From contig NC_134775.1 of assembly GCF_050436995.1 (NCBI RefSeq), positions 2,457,124-2,521,123 on the forward strand: a stretch of DNA of 64,000 nucleotides, read 5' to 3'. Under the pieces are notes generated by a model. It saw nothing but the letters and a program-made list of their open reading frames with translations, ran no database searches and was not told where the DNA came from. The DNA is from Anticarsia gemmatalis (lineage: Eukaryota > Arthropoda > Insecta > Lepidoptera > Erebidae). The translations under genes were made by a program, and so were the position numbers. Shown piece by piece: positions 41,329 to 51,897 of this stretch. How positions within the stretch are numbered: position 1 is the stretch's first letter; each line of letters begins with the position of its first letter.

Positions 41329-42978
41329 CTAAATGTTAAAATTCGGGTTTCTATATGTATTCAATTCTATATCGTCTGATGATGTTGCCCTCGGTGGTGG
41401 TCCTCTGGTGCTGGCTGCGACGGCGATGCTGCCCCCACGTTTGCAGTACACGTAGAGTCCTCCCACGACGATTATTGTTAATACTAGACAAGCCAGCGTA
41501 GTATAGGAAACTACGTATTGGTGCATGTCATGTTGCGACATTTCAATCTGTTCAGATTCGTTCTTCAACTCCTTCAGGGAATTGTTTAATTGTTGATAAT
41601 TGTTTTTAGCGATCTGTGTATTTAATTGTACCGTTGATAAATCTATTGGCTGTATTGTTATAAGATTGTTGATGTCAGATATTCGTTGTATTGCTGGATT
41701 CATATAAATGTTATTTGTGTAGGACAGGTGGGTAAAGTATGTTTCCTCTCCGTTTCTCACTACACATCCTTCCTTGACTTCTATAATGCCTGTAGAATTT
41801 ATTGTTTTTGAAGTCATTAGCTTATCACAAATTATTTGTATTTGACACATATGGCAGCATACATAAATCCAAGTGTTCGGTTTTTGTAGCGGTGTCCGTT
41901 TGTTAATGCAGCCTTCTGATCTGTAGTTACACTTGGATAAGGTAACGTTTGTTATAGAACCAATTTCGCATGGAATTTGATGGTTCCGCATGTTGAGTGT
42001 TGGATTTTTAATTGAACAGATATATGTTGTGAGTTCTATTTTCATGCAATTTTCAAGATCTTTAGCAGTGAGTTGCATATATGTTTCTTTTCTAATATTA
42101 ACCGCAATATATTCAGAACTTGTTTGCATTACAAGTGATTGTTGATTGTTAGTTATCGTAGGAATCGGAACTGTTTGATAGATAGTGAACTGATTGTCAC
42201 TTGTTAAAGGTAATGTTATTTCTATGATAAAATAGTTTTCTTTTATCCTGGACTTGACTTCAAGTAATTTGTATAGGTCGGCTAGCTGACTTTGTACGCT
42301 ATCGACTGGGATAGATAAATGTGAGGGCAGTTGACCCGAAATGAAATTGAGTTCCTGCAAGAGTTGACTTTGTGGTAAAAGTCGAGTGTCCACATGACCG
42401 TGGTGAATGTTAATAGCTGTGTCTAAAAGCATGGTCTGGATGTAACGCAATTTCGATAGAATAATGTTAGTGGTCACTGCCATAATGTTGAAATAGTCCA
42501 TAGCTTGTTCTTCCTGAAGAGCCTTGCCCAAATTTTGTAAATAAATATCGGTATTGTTAAGATGTTTAGATATAAGTTCAAACTGTGTATTCATCGCCTC
42601 TTCATTTCGTTTTAAAATGTTATTATGTGATTCAATTATTGACGTTTGGCCCTTAATTAAATTCAACAAATGATTTTTGTCACGATGTAATTTTTCTATG
42701 TCCTGTTTGTACTGTTCGGCAAATCTCTCGTCCAGTACGCCGAATAAGCTGTTTGCCAGATAGCCTATTCCATTAATGAGACCGCGGCGATTTCGGTTTG
42801 TTATCTGCCCATGATGTGTTTGCAACATGTGATTATTGTGATCAAGTTTATCGAGATCCTGTTTAAATGCCGTTACAACTGTTTTGCACAAAGTTTGATA
42901 CCCGAATTGCTCACACCTTTCTCCCAGGTGTTCTGCAACCCGATATACATTTTTTATGCCAAGCCAATAAGATGTCAT
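41329..42978 (-). CDS. env: BEL env: baculovirus-F-like fusion protein (C-terminal part, 549 residues)
   Basis: The frame opens at an ATG that overlaps the integrase frame's stop by four bases. Residues about 55-64 carry a basic furin-type site (RNRR), directly followed by a Gly/Ile/Leu-rich fusion-peptide-like stretch and LFGVLDE, the landmark of baculovirus F proteins and the env of Drosophila roo/errantivirus-type elements. Long heptad-patterned helices follow. A Cys-rich ectodomain ends in a transmembrane segment (about residues 488-510) and a short cytoplasmic tail. The expected N-terminus, with signal peptide, is encoded at the end of the preceding frame, so the protein is divided between two frames here. 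F proteins mediate membrane fusion. Confidence 0.88.
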   Translation of the reverse strand: MTSYWLGIKNVYRVAEHLGERCEQFGYQTLCKTVVTAFKQDLDKLDHNNHMLQTHHGQITNRNRRGLINGIGYLANSLFGVLDERFAEQYKQDIEKLHRDKNHLLNLIKGQTSIIESHNNILKRNEEAMNTQFELISKHLNNTDIYLQNLGKALQEEQAMDYFNIMAVTTNIILSKLRYIQTMLLDTAINIHHGHVDTRLLPQSQLLQELNFISGQLPSHLSIPVDSVQSQLADLYKLLEVKSRIKENYFIIEITLPLTSDNQFTIYQTVPIPTITNNQQSLVMQTSSEYIAVNIRKETYMQLTAKDLENCMKIELTTYICSIKNPTLNMRNHQIPCEIGSITNVTLSKCNYRSEGCINKRTPLQKPNTWIYVCCHMCQIQIICDKLMTSKTINSTGIIEVKEGCVVRNGEETYFTHLSYTNNIYMNPAIQRISDINNLITIQPIDLSTVQLNTQIAKNNYQQLNNSLKELKNESEQIEMSQHDMHQYVVSYTTLACLVLTIIVVGGLYVYCKRGGSIAVAASTRGPPPRATSSDDIELNTYRNPNFNI

Positions 42979-44318
42979 ATTATAATACGTAACAATCTTC
43001 CAGTCATCATGTACGCTTCGAAATTTCCTATTTTATCAAAATAGATTGCTCTGTGCGGTTCAAACGGTGTGATATTTATGAACTCACTATCTTGTTTTGT
43101 GGGATGAACTAATGTTAATAAGGTTACTAGCATACATAATAGGCTAGACTTTATTCTACGAGATCTTTGTTTATGTTTAGTGCTATGTTTGTTTGGTTCT
43201 TCCTCTGTGGAAGGTGGTGTGGTGTCAGGTTTTTCTGTGCAAGATTCTGTAATTGGGAGTTTAATTAATTTTGTTATAGGTCGTGTAAGTAGCCCCGACT
43301 TTGTTTTCATGGTAACGACCCTGACCAAGTTATCCCTTCCGGGATGGACCTCCTGTATTCTGCCAAGCGCCCATTTCGCAGGAGGGAGATTATCTTCTTT
43401 AATCACCACAATATCTCCGGTTACCAGGTTGTTTGTTTTGTGTAGCCATTTACTTCTAATTTGGAGTTGTTGTAGATATTCCGAAGACCATTTTCTCCAA
43501 AAAACTTGTTGCATTTGTTGTAATAACTGCCACCTACTTCGGAGGCTAATGTGTTGCTCTTCTAGAGATTCTTCTGGTACAAATGTTGTTGGTCGGCCGA
43601 TCAAAAAATGCGATGGAGTCAAGTAATCAATGTCCTCGACGTCTTCTGTTAAAGGACAAAGTAGTCTAGAATTCATACAAGACTCAATCTGTGTCAGTAA
43701 TGTTAGAAATTCCTCGTATGTTAATTTTTGTTCTCCTAAGACGCGTTTCAGATGGTATTTCATGGACTTCACTGCAGCCTCCCAAAGTCCTCCTGCAGTG
43801 GGCCAACTGGGGGCGTTGAAATGCCACTCTATTCCTAATTCAGTGTTTCTACGTGTCAAGGAATCGTTGTGTAATGTTTGAGAACTTTGTAGCCGTTTTG
43901 CTAACTCCCTTTCAGCTCCAATAAAGTTTGTTCCATTATCGGAGTAAATATGTTTTGGGCACCCTCGTCGCGCAATCATGCGGTTGAGAGCAAGTAAAAA
44001 TGTTTGTGTTGATAAATCTGTTGCTAATTCTAAATGTACGGCCTTTGTTGTCATACAGACAAACACAACAATATAGCCTTTGCTTGTTTTAAAGCCTCGG
44101 CCCTTGTTCAACTTGACGTCAACGAATCCTGTGAAGTCTACTCCAGTGTGATAGAAAGGTGGTGATGGTGTTATCCTCTCGCTTGGTAAATCAGCCATCA
44201 GTTGATAATGTTTTCTTGGGTTGAATCGGCAGCACTTCACGCATTTTTGTAAATGTTTTTTGACGGTGTGGTTACCTCCTATTATCCAATATTTTTGTCG
44301 TAATGTAGCTAAAGTCAA
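42975..44318 (-). CDS. pol: BEL integrase, continuing into env signal-peptide region
   Basis: Starts inside the zinc domain (CVKCCRFNPRKH). The catalytic core carries HTGVDFTGFVDV, YSDNGTNFIGAE and the Glu in PTAGGLWEAAVKSM. These are BEL/Pao features. The C-terminal part has DIVVIKEDNLPPAKW, the BEL DUF5641-like segment. After a Ser/Lys-rich linker the frame runs into a hydrophobic LLCMLVTLLTLV segment and then an F-like ectodomain start. Pol and env therefore appear to have been one polyprotein, as in roo. The frame ends in TGA overlapping the env ATG. Confidence 0.88.
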   Translation of the reverse strand: MTLATLRQKYWIIGGNHTVKKHLQKCVKCCRFNPRKHYQLMADLPSERITPSPPFYHTGVDFTGFVDVKLNKGRGFKTSKGYIVVFVCMTTKAVHLELATDLSTQTFLLALNRMIARRGCPKHIYSDNGTNFIGAERELAKRLQSSQTLHNDSLTRRNTELGIEWHFNAPSWPTAGGLWEAAVKSMKYHLKRVLGEQKLTYEEFLTLLTQIESCMNSRLLCPLTEDVEDIDYLTPSHFLIGRPTTFVPEESLEEQHISLRSRWQLLQQMQQVFWRKWSSEYLQQLQIRSKWLHKTNNLVTGDIVVIKEDNLPPAKWALGRIQEVHPGRDNLVRVVTMKTKSGLLTRPITKLIKLPITESCTEKPDTTPPSTEEEPNKHSTKHKQRSRRIKSSLLCMLVTLLTLVHPTKQDSEFINITPFEPHRAIYFDKIGNFEAYMMTGRLLRIII

Positions 44319-44628
44319 TCTCGCCCCACCGTGTAATGTAGTAATATGTGCGCGATCGATCTGAAAGGCTCGCTAATTTACTGTTCTTTGGTATAATAAT
44401 CGGATGTTTGGTTTCTTCAGGCAATGTTGAATACTGAAGCCTTCCACCGACGCGTAACATGTTCTGCTCATCAAGGAAAGGATTTAATTTTATAAGGCCA
44501 CTGTTTTTGCTCACCTTCCCCTTTGTTTTTAATTCTTTAATTTCTTGTTCGTAATGCACCTTCTGTACATGTTTTATAATTGTGTCAGTGGCGCGTCGAA
44601 TTTCACCGAGTGTTATGTTTGATTTTGT
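44272..44628 (-). pseudogene. pol: BEL integrase N-terminal segment
   Basis: In frame with the upstream pol after a single stop codon at 44629-44631. The text NMLRVGGRLQYSTLPEETKH is the conserved pre-zinc segment of BEL integrases. A one-base shift near 44290-44318 moves the frame into the main integrase ORF. Confidence 0.8.
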
Positions 44629-47583
44629 TTAGCTAGCAATGTCATTCATGTTAGCGCCGGCGCTACTACGATTGTTTCGTGATGTATTTGTTATGAAACG
44701 AGACACCCAGGCCAAAATACGTATGACCCTTGAAATACAGCTGTTTTTAATAAGGAGTTGAGTTACAAGGTTATTATGTTTAATTATTTGTGTCACTTTA
44801 TGCACTCTTTTAACTTCGATGTCTGGTGTATCGTGTATTATGTCATATGTTTTGGGAATGTTGTTGTTTCGCAGCCATTCAGGTCCCTCAAACCACAGTG
44901 AAAATGTTTGTAATAGAGACGGCAATAGTCCTCGGGATGCGCAATCAGCTGGGTTTTGTTCCGATCTCACATGACGCCAATTTTCAGCGGGTACGATAGA
45001 TGTTATTTCTCGCACCCTGTTTCCAACGTAAGCCTTCCATCTTGTGACGTCACCATTCAGCCAGCCAAGCACAATCATAGAGTCTGTCCATGCAGTTGTT
45101 TTAATGTTGGGATTATCAAAGCAACGTTTTATTTTGTTTACTAGTTGAGCTAACAGCTGAGCGCCGCATAACTCGAGCCTGGGGAGTGTCTGTTGTTTTT
45201 GAATTGGGGCGACTTTTGTTTTAGCTGCAACCAACGCAATTTTGTATCCTTGAGCAACCGGAACTTTACTGTACAACACACACGAAAATGCCTTCTCTGA
45301 TGCGTCACAGAATGCGTGCAGTTCGCAGTCTTTGTTTGTTTCAAACCCAAGCCATCGGTTTATTTTAAAATGTTTCATGTTTGTTAGTTCGTTTCTAAAT
45401 TTTCTCCATTCCTTGTCTATCTCATCTGGCACACAATCATCCCATTCTAATTTATACCTCCAAATCTGTTGAAACATGATTTTTGCCTTGACTGTAATTG
45501 GAGACAGCCATCCCAGGGGATCGAAAATTGTTGATATGTCACTTAAAATTTGGCGTTTTGTTGCGTTTTTGTTAGAGTTTATGTTGCGTTTGTTTGTTAA
45601 TGTTGGTGAAAATATAAATGTATCTTGTTTTGGATCCCACGCCAATCCTAATGCCTTTGATGTTTGTGTCTCTATAAAGTCCAAATTAAGAGGACTAATC
45701 ATATGTTCTGGTAAATCTGATATCAATTTATGTTCGTTGCTGGACCACTTCCTGAGGTTAAAACCTCCTTCCTTCAATAATTTTATAAGTTGATTCCTTG
45801 TTTCCCGGGCCTGGTCCAAGTTGTTACTTCCAAATAGTGCATCGTCAACAAAAAAATTATTGAGCAAAATGTTTTTGGCCTTGGGATACTTTTCACCTTC
45901 GTCCATCGCGAGCTGTTGTAGTGTTCGGAGTGCTAAGAATGGGGCTGCCTTGGTACCGTAGGTTACTGTACACAGTTGATATTCTTGTAAAAGTCGTTGT
46001 GGGCTACTCCTCCAAACGATCTTTTGTAGGGGTTGATGTTCTGGATGCACAGCTATGAACCGGTCCATTTTTTCTATATCAGCTGTTAAAACGTATTTGT
46101 ACTGTCTCCAACTCAGTAAAATACTAAGAATGTCCCTTTGTAGGTTCGGTCCCGCTTCCATCAAATCATTCAAACTGCGTTTTGTGCTTGTTTTGGCCGA
46201 TGCATTAAACACGACTCGTAGTTTTGTTGTGATTGCGCCTGGTCGCACTATTCCGTGGTGTGGTAAGAAATATTCCAGGTTTTGATGTTTCCAGCTGTTT
46301 TTAACTAGTTTCATGTGGCCCATTTGTTCGTATTCTTCTATAAACTCTTTATAATTACTCGCGGGGTTTCTTGCCATTTTTCTTTCTAAGTGTTGAAATT
46401 GAGCGATGGCTTGCGGTTTGGATGTTCCCAATTGTTCTGCTAGGTTGTCCTTAAGGGGTAGCTGGACCTGATATCTCCCATCAGGCAAGCCTGTTGTTGT
46501 TTCTTTGTATAACTGTTCACACATGTTGTTGGGGTCACTCTCCTCCTTATGTTCTTGTAATGACTCTTGTTCCCAGAATTGAGCAAGATCCTGAATGTTG
46601 TTAACTATTACGTGACAGTTAAATGTTCTATAATTACCACATACTATCCACCCTAGTTGTGTTTGTTGGGCGATAATGGATGAACTATTTGATCTAATGA
46701 GGCCTTCTAACAATATTTCAGAATATACCTCGGCTCCTAGGAGCAAATCTATGTCCTGGGACATATTGAAACTGGGATCCGCTAGTTGTAAATGTTGTAT
46801 ATGTTTAAATGTTGTTTTGTCGAATGTTCGACTTGGCAGTTTATTTGTTATGGACTTCATAATAAGTGCGTTAATGCTAATGTTAAACTTGTTGTATAAA
46901 TCGTGGCACTTAAGATGAAGCACTCCCTTACACTTAAATGTGAGTGAGGCACCAGTACCCGACACCACAGCACTCATTTTGTCTCGCTTTAACTGTAATC
47001 TTTGGGCGGCGTTCTCAGTAATCAGGCTCTCTTGAGACCCTTGATCTACTAGGGCACGTAATGTTATCGAAGTGCCATCATGGGCCACCACCTTGAGTAG
47101 GGCTGTGGCCAACAGGACTTCATTCGAATTGTCATTTGCTAAACGCGTGTTCATACGGTGACCTACACCAGACTTGGACTTTGTTTCCGCATTCTTAATT
47201 GCATCATGCAATATGCTGTTATGCGGTTCTGCGCACTGTTTGCATTTTTTAGACGACCTACATTTTTCCCCGTTATGACTAAATAGACAGTTTAGGCACA
47301 CATGTAGGTTTTTCGCAGTTGACAGCATCTCTTCCGGTGACATAGATAAGAATTCTCTGCAATTGTAAAGTCCGTGCTGTTTATTGCATTTCGGACAAGT
47401 TATAAGGAAATTATGAAATGTTTTGTTGTTTTGAAATGTTCTCGGCACGTTCCTTGCTTGAACTTGATGTTTCTGATGTTGTACTTCCGGTTTAGAATTG
47501 TATGTTCTCTGTTGACTATTTTGGTGTTGACTGTTAATATTGTTTCGGGGGCGGTTGGGGTCCATATTTGTTTCCATGGACAT
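44629..47583 (-). CDS. pol: BEL gag C-terminus, protease, reverse transcriptase, RNase H (984 residues)
   Basis: Zinc-knuckle-like Cys/His clusters come first (CPKCNKQHGLYNC, KCKQCAEPH). The retropepsin motif ALVDQGSQESLI follows with the DxGS variant usual in BEL. The reverse transcriptase includes LRVVFNASAKT, VLTADIEKMDR and FFVDDALFG (active-site FVDD). RNase H includes LHAFCDASEKAF and AWTDSMIVLGW. Domain order and motifs are diagnostic of BEL/Pao. The frame ends in a premature stop ahead of integrase. Confidence 0.93.
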   Translation of the reverse strand: MSMETNMDPNRPRNNINSQHQNSQQRTYNSKPEVQHQKHQVQARNVPRTFQNNKTFHNFLITCPKCNKQHGLYNCREFLSMSPEEMLSTAKNLHVCLNCLFSHNGEKCRSSKKCKQCAEPHNSILHDAIKNAETKSKSGVGHRMNTRLANDNSNEVLLATALLKVVAHDGTSITLRALVDQGSQESLITENAAQRLQLKRDKMSAVVSGTGASLTFKCKGVLHLKCHDLYNKFNISINALIMKSITNKLPSRTFDKTTFKHIQHLQLADPSFNMSQDIDLLLGAEVYSEILLEGLIRSNSSSIIAQQTQLGWIVCGNYRTFNCHVIVNNIQDLAQFWEQESLQEHKEESDPNNMCEQLYKETTTGLPDGRYQVQLPLKDNLAEQLGTSKPQAIAQFQHLERKMARNPASNYKEFIEEYEQMGHMKLVKNSWKHQNLEYFLPHHGIVRPGAITTKLRVVFNASAKTSTKRSLNDLMEAGPNLQRDILSILLSWRQYKYVLTADIEKMDRFIAVHPEHQPLQKIVWRSSPQRLLQEYQLCTVTYGTKAAPFLALRTLQQLAMDEGEKYPKAKNILLNNFFVDDALFGSNNLDQARETRNQLIKLLKEGGFNLRKWSSNEHKLISDLPEHMISPLNLDFIETQTSKALGLAWDPKQDTFIFSPTLTNKRNINSNKNATKRQILSDISTIFDPLGWLSPITVKAKIMFQQIWRYKLEWDDCVPDEIDKEWRKFRNELTNMKHFKINRWLGFETNKDCELHAFCDASEKAFSCVLYSKVPVAQGYKIALVAAKTKVAPIQKQQTLPRLELCGAQLLAQLVNKIKRCFDNPNIKTTAWTDSMIVLGWLNGDVTRWKAYVGNRVREITSIVPAENWRHVRSEQNPADCASRGLLPSLLQTFSLWFEGPEWLRNNNIPKTYDIIHDTPDIEVKRVHKVTQIIKHNNLVTQLLIKNSCISRVIRILAWVSRFITNTSRNNRSSAGANMNDIAS

Positions 47584-48260
47584 AAATCTGTTTCAATGAA
47601 TTTTAGGAATTCGGTTAAAGTGGGCATTACTTTAGGGTCCTCCAATGACTCCTTAAAGGATTGGCTTGTTTCAGCATCAAGCTTTTGCATTACAATATGA
47701 ACCACTAAGGGGTCCCATGTTGTTGTATCAAAGTGTAGGTTTTTTATGGCGTTAATGCATTCGATTGTAGTGTCGTGCATTTTTTTGAGTTGATATGCAG
47801 ACGGGGTATGTATATTGGGCTGATTTAGGAGGATGTTAGCTTGGTACGTGAATAGGAGCCTTTTGTTATCATACCTTTGTTGAAGGATCTGCCAACAGGT
47901 CTCGTAATTGTCGGCGCAAATGTTCAAATGTTGTATCAACCGATCAGGCTCGCCCTTCAATTTCGATTTCAAATGTTGCATTTTTTGGGCGTTGGAGATA
48001 AAACTATTATGATGTACGATTTCCATAAATAAATCTTTGAATGTTACCCACTGTGCAAAGTTACCGCTAAACAGTGGGAGTTCAATTTTTGGCGTCGATT
48101 TTTCTTGATGTTTGTTATCCCATATGCGTTTGTTAATCTGTTCCTTACTGAATTCATACAGCCTTTCCAACCTATTGTAATCAGCCTCAAATGCTTGGGA
48201 ATCGTCTAACAGGTTGTCCATCTTCCAGTACGTACTATCGACCTTTTCCCAACTTTGTGT
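47400..48260 (-). pseudogene. gag: BEL gag, middle part
   Basis: The listed ATG is internal, and the frame is open up to the LINE junction near 48260. It carries the BEL DUF1759-type capsid region: IELPLFSGNFAQWVTFKDLF, KLKGEPDRLIQHL and CWQILQQRYDNKRLL. Near 47590 a one-base difference moves the reading into the gag-pol frame, so the last ~60 codons of this frame are out-of-phase text. Most BEL elements have one continuous gag-pol frame, so this is probably a mutation. Programmed slippage is a less likely alternative. Confidence 0.85.
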
Positions 48261-48673
48261 TATTGTTTTTTTTTTATTTATTTATTTATTTAAGGAAACT
48301 TAACAGCTTATTATTTTACATTAACATGATACTAAATTATTGCTCACTCAACTGTCAGCCACCTCCGAACACACCGCACCCATAGTTCACAGTTAAAAGC
48401 TACAAGAAAAAATAAAAATAGGACACACATGTAAGGGTAGCGACCGACAACAGAGCAGCATACATAAACACTTAAGCCTATAACAAAGTTTCACTACATG
48501 CATGTAAATAAATGTTGAAGTAACATACAAGTATTTCCAGTTGCTGAACAGACTGACTTATAAACTATTACACATACATAAACGCAACCATGGCTAAAAT
48601 TGTGTTCTTAATATGAGCAGAAATTTAGAACGAAATAAAAAAGTTAACTTAAACCATGTAAACTGGGCTAGAT

Positions 48674-51553
48674 TCATTTACCAATGAGTATGTCCATAAT
48701 TTCTTTGCGGTATGAGTTTTTAGATAGATGAAATATATCAACGTTTTCAAAACTTTCGGTGTAAGTGCGAACCAGTCGAGTCATAACTGCATTCTTGCCG
48801 TAATTGGTACGGTGGTGGGGTATACTGAATAAATGAGTATGTCTAGTGCGAAACCTTGGAGTACAGAACTCTACACATGACAACAGATCACTACTGTCCA
48901 ACCCTCCACGAACGATGTCAAAAAGTAGAAGCATGTCTAACATTTTACGTCTGTCCATTAGGGGAAGTAGATTATAATGCTTGCAGTCTGCGATATAAGA
49001 ATAATGAGGCTTGTTGCATTTGTAATTCAGAAATTTTATGAACCTTTTCTGCAATCCTTCTATTCTCTTAATATATATCTTATAGTTGGGCGACCAGATC
49101 TGGCTGCCATATTCTAAAATACTACGTACGTAAGCATAGTATATAATTTTCAGACTATGTCTGTTACGAAAGGGTTTACAAGTACGCAACACAAATCCAA
49201 GACTTCGAGAGGCCCTATTGACAATGCTGTCGATGTGCTGGGAAAAAAGAAGTTTGCAATCAAGCATCAAACCAAGATCCCTCACAACGTTAACTCTCTC
49301 AATCATAACATTATCAAAATTGTATGGAAATCTGATTGGTTCATTTGAACGACTGAAACTAATACATTGACATTTTGTAATGTTAACAGTAATGTTATTA
49401 CGGTGATAATACAAGAATAAGGAGTTAAGATCACGCTGTATAAGTTCACAATCCGACATCGACCTAACACGCATGTAAATTTTCATGTCGTCTGCATATA
49501 ATAAGTGATCTGCGTATTTAAAACAGGAGTTAATGTCAAATAAATAAGCGCAATAAAGAAGTGGTCCCAGTAACGATCCCTGGGGAACACCGGATGGGAT
49601 ATTTACGAAATCGGATCTAAAACCACCCATAACCACGGCCTGTGAACGGTTTGACAAATAAGAACTGATCCACCGATACAAATCCCCGTGAATTCCAAGT
49701 TGCTGTAACTTGGCGAGCAAGATGACGTGATCCACACGGTCGAAGGCTTTCTCGAAATCAGTATAGATCACGTCAACCTGCCCACCACCCTCCATATTGC
49801 ATAAAACATAGTTACTAAATGTGGCTAAATTGGATGTTGTAGATCGCCGCCTAATAAAACCGTGTTGGCTTTGGCTTATACCATTCAATACTATGGGGTA
49901 AATACTGGTGTGAATAATTTTTTCAAAGACCTTGCTAATAGTATTAAGAATTGATATAGGACGATAGTTTTTTATATTTGATTTAGGGCCTTTTTTATGT
50001 ACCGGGACGATGTGAGCCGTTTTCCACTTAGTAGGATAAACACATTCATCCAAAGATCTTTTAAACAATAGTGTAATTGGGTATGTTAAGCTATCCGCAC
50101 AACTATGTAGAAAAACAGCAGGTAGACCATCATTCCCGGGACCTTTACTTTTATCTAAGCCACGCAAGGCTCTAGATACGACATCTGTTGTGATGTCTAC
50201 TGTAGATAGAATATTAATCGGGTTATATTGAACATCGGGGGTACCAAGAGGTGTCGCAGGTATTGAGGGCTTAACAAAAACGCTATGGAAATAATTGTTA
50301 AACGCTGCACAAATGCTTATGCCATCCTCGAATTTACAATTATCCAAAGAAAATGCTTCCGGATATTGAGTGCCACCCCTTTTGCTCTTGACATAGCTCC
50401 AGAAGGCTTTTGGTGAATGTTTAATCGATTCTTGCATACGTGACATATAGTTTTGAAAGCAGGACCTTTGTATCTTATGTTGTCTATCGCGCAGCAATGA
50501 AAACTCGTGATAGTCTCGAGGGTTTCCATATTTTTTCCACCTTTTATGAGTCTTCATTTTCTCGCGAGTAATTTTCACAAGAGCACCACTGTACCAGACA
50601 GGATATTTCCGACGTTTACTTTTACTAGTTAATGGGATAAAAAGTTCCACTCCAATTTGTATTTCTTTGTAAAACGTTTCAACCGCTTCGTCAATTAAGT
50701 CAGCTGCTAGTATTACATCCCAGTCCATCTCTTTAAAATACTTGTTAAGTTCCTTGTAATCACCCTTGTAATAATTAGGTCGCGGTACGAATAGTTCTTG
50801 TAAAGGGGTTGAGAATAACTCGTTAGCAATCATGATCAACGCGGGATGATGAGGATCTTCGCAGAGTATAGGATCATCGCATCGACTAACAAGAAAGGGT
50901 GTTGTTGAAAAACATAAATCCAAAGTCCTACCATTAGCGTTCGTAATAAAATTGTATTGGATGAAGCCTTGACTACACAGATCATCGACAAAACCAGAGG
51001 CGGCTAATCCAAACTGTTGCGAGTTGATATTATTAATTAAGTAACCATCCTCCGACCAAGATAAGCACGGCAGATTAAAATCACCTAATATTATGAAGTT
51101 ATTGCTGGGGTGTGCAGTTAATATGTCGACCGTTGTATTTTTAATAATTTCCAATTGGCCTGGGATACTTGTTAAAACAGGTGGAATATAAACTAATATA
51201 AGATGTAGATCAGCTAAAGTACCAACACTTTGAGATGAGATTGAAAGATGCAATATCTCAGCGCCAGCACATGATAAGTTAAAATGACGCGTAGTATAAA
51301 ATTTACGATTAATGCATATCATAACACCTCCACCCGTCTTTTTACCGGATAGGGCTAAATTGCGGTCATCACGAAATATCTGATACCTATCATCACACAA
51401 CTCTGAGTCCATTATGTCATCCTGCAGCCATGTTTCTGTGAGCAAAATAATGTCATAATTGAAACGTGCAACATTATTGTACATATCTAATACTTTGGAT
51501 CTTATACCACGAACATTTTGATAGTAAAAGCTCAATTCTTTACTTGACATCAT
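48674..51553 (-). CDS. LINE ORF2: endonuclease and reverse transcriptase (959 residues)
   Basis: The N-terminal EEP endonuclease (residues 1-230) shows YYQNVRGIRSK, LTETWLQDD with catalytic Glu, FIILGDFNLPCLSW and DPHHPALIMI with the catalytic His. The reverse transcriptase (about 440-740) shows SKGPGNDGLPAVFL, KNYRPISILNTISKVFE, HGFIRRRSTTSNL, VIYTDFEKAFD, SGVPQGSLLGPLL and LLYADDMKIYM (YADD). A C-terminal region typical of Jockey/CR1 elements follows. It nicks target DNA and primes reverse transcription of the element RNA. Full length and without stops, so possibly active. Confidence 0.95.
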   Translation of the reverse strand: MMSSKELSFYYQNVRGIRSKVLDMYNNVARFNYDIILLTETWLQDDIMDSELCDDRYQIFRDDRNLALSGKKTGGGVMICINRKFYTTRHFNLSCAGAEILHLSISSQSVGTLADLHLILVYIPPVLTSIPGQLEIIKNTTVDILTAHPSNNFIILGDFNLPCLSWSEDGYLINNINSQQFGLAASGFVDDLCSQGFIQYNFITNANGRTLDLCFSTTPFLVSRCDDPILCEDPHHPALIMIANELFSTPLQELFVPRPNYYKGDYKELNKYFKEMDWDVILAADLIDEAVETFYKEIQIGVELFIPLTSKSKRRKYPVWYSGALVKITREKMKTHKRWKKYGNPRDYHEFSLLRDRQHKIQRSCFQNYMSRMQESIKHSPKAFWSYVKSKRGGTQYPEAFSLDNCKFEDGISICAAFNNYFHSVFVKPSIPATPLGTPDVQYNPINILSTVDITTDVVSRALRGLDKSKGPGNDGLPAVFLHSCADSLTYPITLLFKRSLDECVYPTKWKTAHIVPVHKKGPKSNIKNYRPISILNTISKVFEKIIHTSIYPIVLNGISQSQHGFIRRRSTTSNLATFSNYVLCNMEGGGQVDVIYTDFEKAFDRVDHVILLAKLQQLGIHGDLYRWISSYLSNRSQAVVMGGFRSDFVNIPSGVPQGSLLGPLLYCAYLFDINSCFKYADHLLYADDMKIYMRVRSMSDCELIQRDLNSLFLYYHRNNITVNITKCQCISFSRSNEPIRFPYNFDNVMIERVNVVRDLGLMLDCKLLFSQHIDSIVNRASRSLGFVLRTCKPFRNRHSLKIIYYAYVRSILEYGSQIWSPNYKIYIKRIEGLQKRFIKFLNYKCNKPHYSYIADCKHYNLLPLMDRRKMLDMLLLFDIVRGGLDSSDLLSCVEFCTPRFRTRHTHLFSIPHHRTNYGKNAVMTRLVRTYTESFENVDIFHLSKNSYRKEIMDILIGK

Positions 51554-51611
51554 TTTTAGTTATAATAAAGATAACATACATTACAAATAACAACACGAGT
51601 ACCTGTTTAAA

Positions 51612-51897
51612 ATATACGTACGTAACTGTAGGAATGGGTAGATAGATACATGCCTTAAAGTCAAATATACACACTAGTGTATTCACCCAAGACGGACACC
51701 CGTCTAAAGTATACGTACGTAACTGTAGGAATAGGTAGATAGATACATGCCTTAAAGTCAATATATACACTAATATATTCACCCAAGACGGACACCCGTC
51801 CAAAGTATACGTACGTAACTGTAGGAATAGGTAGACAGATACATGCCTTAAAGTCAATATATACACTAATATATTCACCCAAGACGGAGACCCATTG
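51612..51897. repeat. Three tandem 96-97-bp units in the LINE
   Basis: The words TACGTACGTAACTGTAGGAA, GATAGATACATGCCTTAAAG and TATTCACCCAAGACGG recur in order at 97- and 96-base spacing, with a partial fourth unit. The units overlap the 3' end of the extra ORF and stop just before ORF2. Confidence 0.9.

Noticed and set aside
41329..42978. A free-standing insect virus gene
   Set aside because: The frame is continuous with BEL integrase and lies between BEL LTRs, so it is the env of an endogenous element.
45476..47700. Several plus-strand ORFs of 75-110 codons inside BEL pol
   Set aside because: Shadows of the minus-strand pol frame. None shows an independent domain.
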